From: Legionellales bacterium
GTDB taxonomy: Bacteria > Pseudomonadota > Gammaproteobacteria > Berkiellales > Berkiellaceae
DNA: 7,440 bases
NCBI GenBank assembly: GCA_023266435.1
Contig: JAHFQF010000115.1
Coordinates: 1 to 7,440 of the forward strand
Direction: 5' to 3'
The position numbers and the translations under genes were made by a program. Of the stretch, positions 6,509 to 7,440 are shown one piece after another (the stretch's first letter is position 1; each line of letters starts with the position of its first letter). The notes under the pieces are model-generated. The model saw only the letters and a program-made list of their open reading frames with translations. It made no database searches and was not told the DNA's origin.

Positions 6509-7240
6509 TTATTCTAATACGCTGTCAGGCAACTCAGCATTGCTATACACATTTTGCACATCATCTGAATCTTCTAATTTCTCAATCATCTTCAAATAGG
6601 ATTCAGCTTTCTCTTCATCTAGCTCAACAGACGTGGCAGGTAAGCAAGTAATTTCTGCTTGTGCTGGAGAAAAACCAGCTTTCTGCAAAGCTTCTTTGAC
6701 AGTCATAAAGTCCTCAAAAGAAGTTCGAACTTCAATCCCTTCCGCATCTGCAATGATATCCTCAGCACCCGCATCAATTGCAGCTTCTGTCAGAGTTTCT
6801 TCTTGTGAGAGATCATCAAACAATAATTGACCACATTTATTAAATAAGTACGCAACAGAGCCATCCGTCCCTAAGTTGCCACCAAACTTTGTAAAGGCGT
6901 GTCGCACATCCGATACGGTACGATTGCGGTTGTCTGTTAAACAATAGACCAAAACAGCCACACCACCAGGGCCATACCCCTCATAGGTGACTTCCTCCAT
7001 GTTATCGACTTCATCATTGCCTGCACCACGTTTAATAGCGCGATCAATGGTGTCTCTGGTCATATTACAAGTTAATGCTTTATCAATCGCCGTACGTAAC
7101 CGAGGATTAGAATCAGGATCGGCTCCTTGTTTAGCCGAAACGGTCAATTCACGAATTAATTTAGTAAATAATTTCCCGCGCCTGGCATCCTGTACGCCTT
7201 TTCTATGTTTAATGTTTGCCCATTTACTATGGCCAGCCAT
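6509..7240 (-). CDS. yebC: YebC/PmpR/TACO1-family protein
   Basis: 243 residues, the normal size. The N-terminus MAGHSKWANIKHRKGVQDARR is the family hallmark, followed by AIKRGAG (68-74), the central signature YEGYGPGGVAV (86-96), and DNRNRTVSDVRHAFTKFGGNLG (103-124). The C-terminal end VQNVYSNAELPD is also typical. Family members have been described as DNA-binding regulators (PmpR in Pseudomonas, which represses quorum-sensing genes). More recently they have been described as translation factors, like mitochondrial TACO1, that help ribosomes through difficult proline-rich stretches. Which role applies here cannot be read from the sequence. It precedes ruvC, as in many proteobacteria. The ATG at 7240 has AGGAG eight bases upstream. 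Identity is certain; molecular role is not. Confidence 0.97.
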   Translation of the reverse strand: MAGHSKWANIKHRKGVQDARRGKLFTKLIRELTVSAKQGADPDSNPRLRTAIDKALTCNMTRDTIDRAIKRGAGNDEVDNMEEVTYEGYGPGGVAVLVYCLTDNRNRTVSDVRHAFTKFGGNLGTDGSVAYLFNKCGQLLFDDLSQEETLTEAAIDAGAEDIIADAEGIEVRTSFEDFMTVKEALQKAGFSPAQAEITCLPATSVELDEEKAESYLKMIEKLEDSDDVQNVYSNAELPDSVLE

Positions 7241-7269
7241 TTCATCTTCTCCTAGTTTTTTACATGCTG

Positions 7270-7289
7270 TTACCGTTAGGTAACGGTAA
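7270..7289. repeat. 20-bp near-perfect palindrome spanning the nadA stop codon
   Basis: TTACCGTTAGGTAACGGTAA has two nine-base arms (7270-7278 and 7281-7289) that are perfect inverted copies around a two-base centre. On the minus strand the left arm includes the nadA stop TAA (7278-7276). As RNA it can form about eight base pairs with a four-base loop. No U-run follows it on either strand, so it is not a typical intrinsic terminator. It could stabilise or pause the transcript between nadA and yebC, or be a protein-binding site; neither is shown. Confidence 0.75.
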
Positions 7290-7440
7290 ACATACGTTCA
7301 ATTGCTAATTTTGCTTTTTCTGCAGTCTCTTTCGGGACTTTAATTTGATTCACCACTTGTCCAGCTGCGAGGTTATCTAATACCCACAATAAATGCTGTG
7401 GATCGGTACGAAACATCGTGGAGCACATCGCAATGGTGGG
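7276..7440 (-). CDS. nadA: NadA, quinolinate synthase, C-terminal fragment (5' part beyond window)
   Basis: An open frame enters from the right edge and ends at TAA 7278-7276, giving 54 residues. The stretch MCSTMFRTDPQHLLWVLDNL, then AAGQVVNQIKVP and the ending AKLAIERM, are characteristic of the C-terminus of quinolinate synthase. The cysteine in MCSTMFR (codon 7425-7423) is the expected third ligand of the [4Fe-4S] cluster. NadA condenses iminoaspartate, made by NadB, with dihydroxyacetone phosphate to give quinolinate, the first pyridine intermediate of NAD synthesis, in the cytoplasm. The gene points into yebC, 35 bases away, so the two may be co-transcribed. The identification rests on motif recall over a short fragment, but the pattern is distinctive. 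Confidence 0.85.
   Translation of the reverse strand, partial: PTIAMCSTMFRTDPQHLLWVLDNLAAGQVVNQIKVPKETAEKAKLAIERMFTVT

Noticed and set aside
6482..6540. Promoter for ruvC in the yebC-ruvC gap (TATATT or TAGAAT as a -10)
   Set aside because: No acceptable -35 box at 16-18 bases spacing was found. The best CTGACA is 20 bases away from TATATT. AT-rich gaps give such matches by chance.
7270..7289. Intrinsic terminator for nadA
   Set aside because: The hairpin is good, but on the minus strand it is followed by ACAGCATGTAAAAAAC and on the plus strand by ACATACG. Neither has a U-run right after the stem.
1..7440. A novel defence, mobile or CRISPR-like system
   Set aside because: Every gene belongs to a well-known housekeeping family in a known order. 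No direct-repeat array, transposase, integrase, tRNA or foreign-looking composition is visible.

Overview
The window is a densely packed, ordinary-looking stretch of a gammaproteobacterial chromosome. Every recognisable gene lies on the minus strand and reads from right to left. In reading order they are: the 3' end of nadA (quinolinate synthase), yebC, ruvC, ruvA, ruvB, ybgC, tolQ, tolR, tolA, tolB, and pal, which is cut by the left edge. The order yebC-ruvCAB-ybgC-tolQRAB-pal matches, from general knowledge, the arrangement in Pseudomonas and many other gammaproteobacteria. The nadA gene directly upstream of yebC is less familiar. Base composition is low to moderate in GC by eye. The sequence fits the class Gammaproteobacteria; a Legionella/Coxiella-like lineage is possible, but I cannot prove the genus.

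Right part (about 4336-7440): the NadA C-terminus ends inside a 20-bp near-perfect palindrome. YebC (a TACO1-family translation or transcription factor) follows, then the complete Holliday-junction machinery: RuvC resolvase, RuvA junction-binding protein and RuvB branch-migration motor. All key catalytic residues of RuvC and RuvB are intact. I see no LexA-type operator in the gaps.

Left part (1-4355): the cell-envelope Tol-Pal system. YbgC is a hot-dog acyl-CoA thioesterase. TolQ and TolR are the inner-membrane proton-driven motor. TolA is the periplasm-spanning coiled-coil protein, TolB the periplasmic beta-propeller, and Pal the outer-membrane lipoprotein that binds peptidoglycan. Together they couple the proton-motive force to outer-membrane constriction and lipid homeostasis at division.

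The genes overlap or are separated by at most 35 bases. The joints are: nadA-yebC +35, yebC-ruvC +27, ruvC-ruvA +17, ruvA/ruvB -4, ruvB/ybgC -20 (or -14), ybgC/tolQ -11, tolQ-tolR +7, tolR/tolA -4, tolA/tolB -1, tolB-pal +11. This suggests one long transcription unit with translational coupling. No stretch longer than 35 bases lacks a gene, and I see no RNA gene, mobile element, CRISPR array, or credible promoter or terminator.

I did not find a novel system. The points worth a second look are small: an 8-C homopolymer inside a proline/alanine-rich insertion of TolB, the palindrome over the nadA stop, a perfect 21-bp tandem duplication in the tolA coiled coil, and non-ATG starts at ruvA, ybgC and tolQ.
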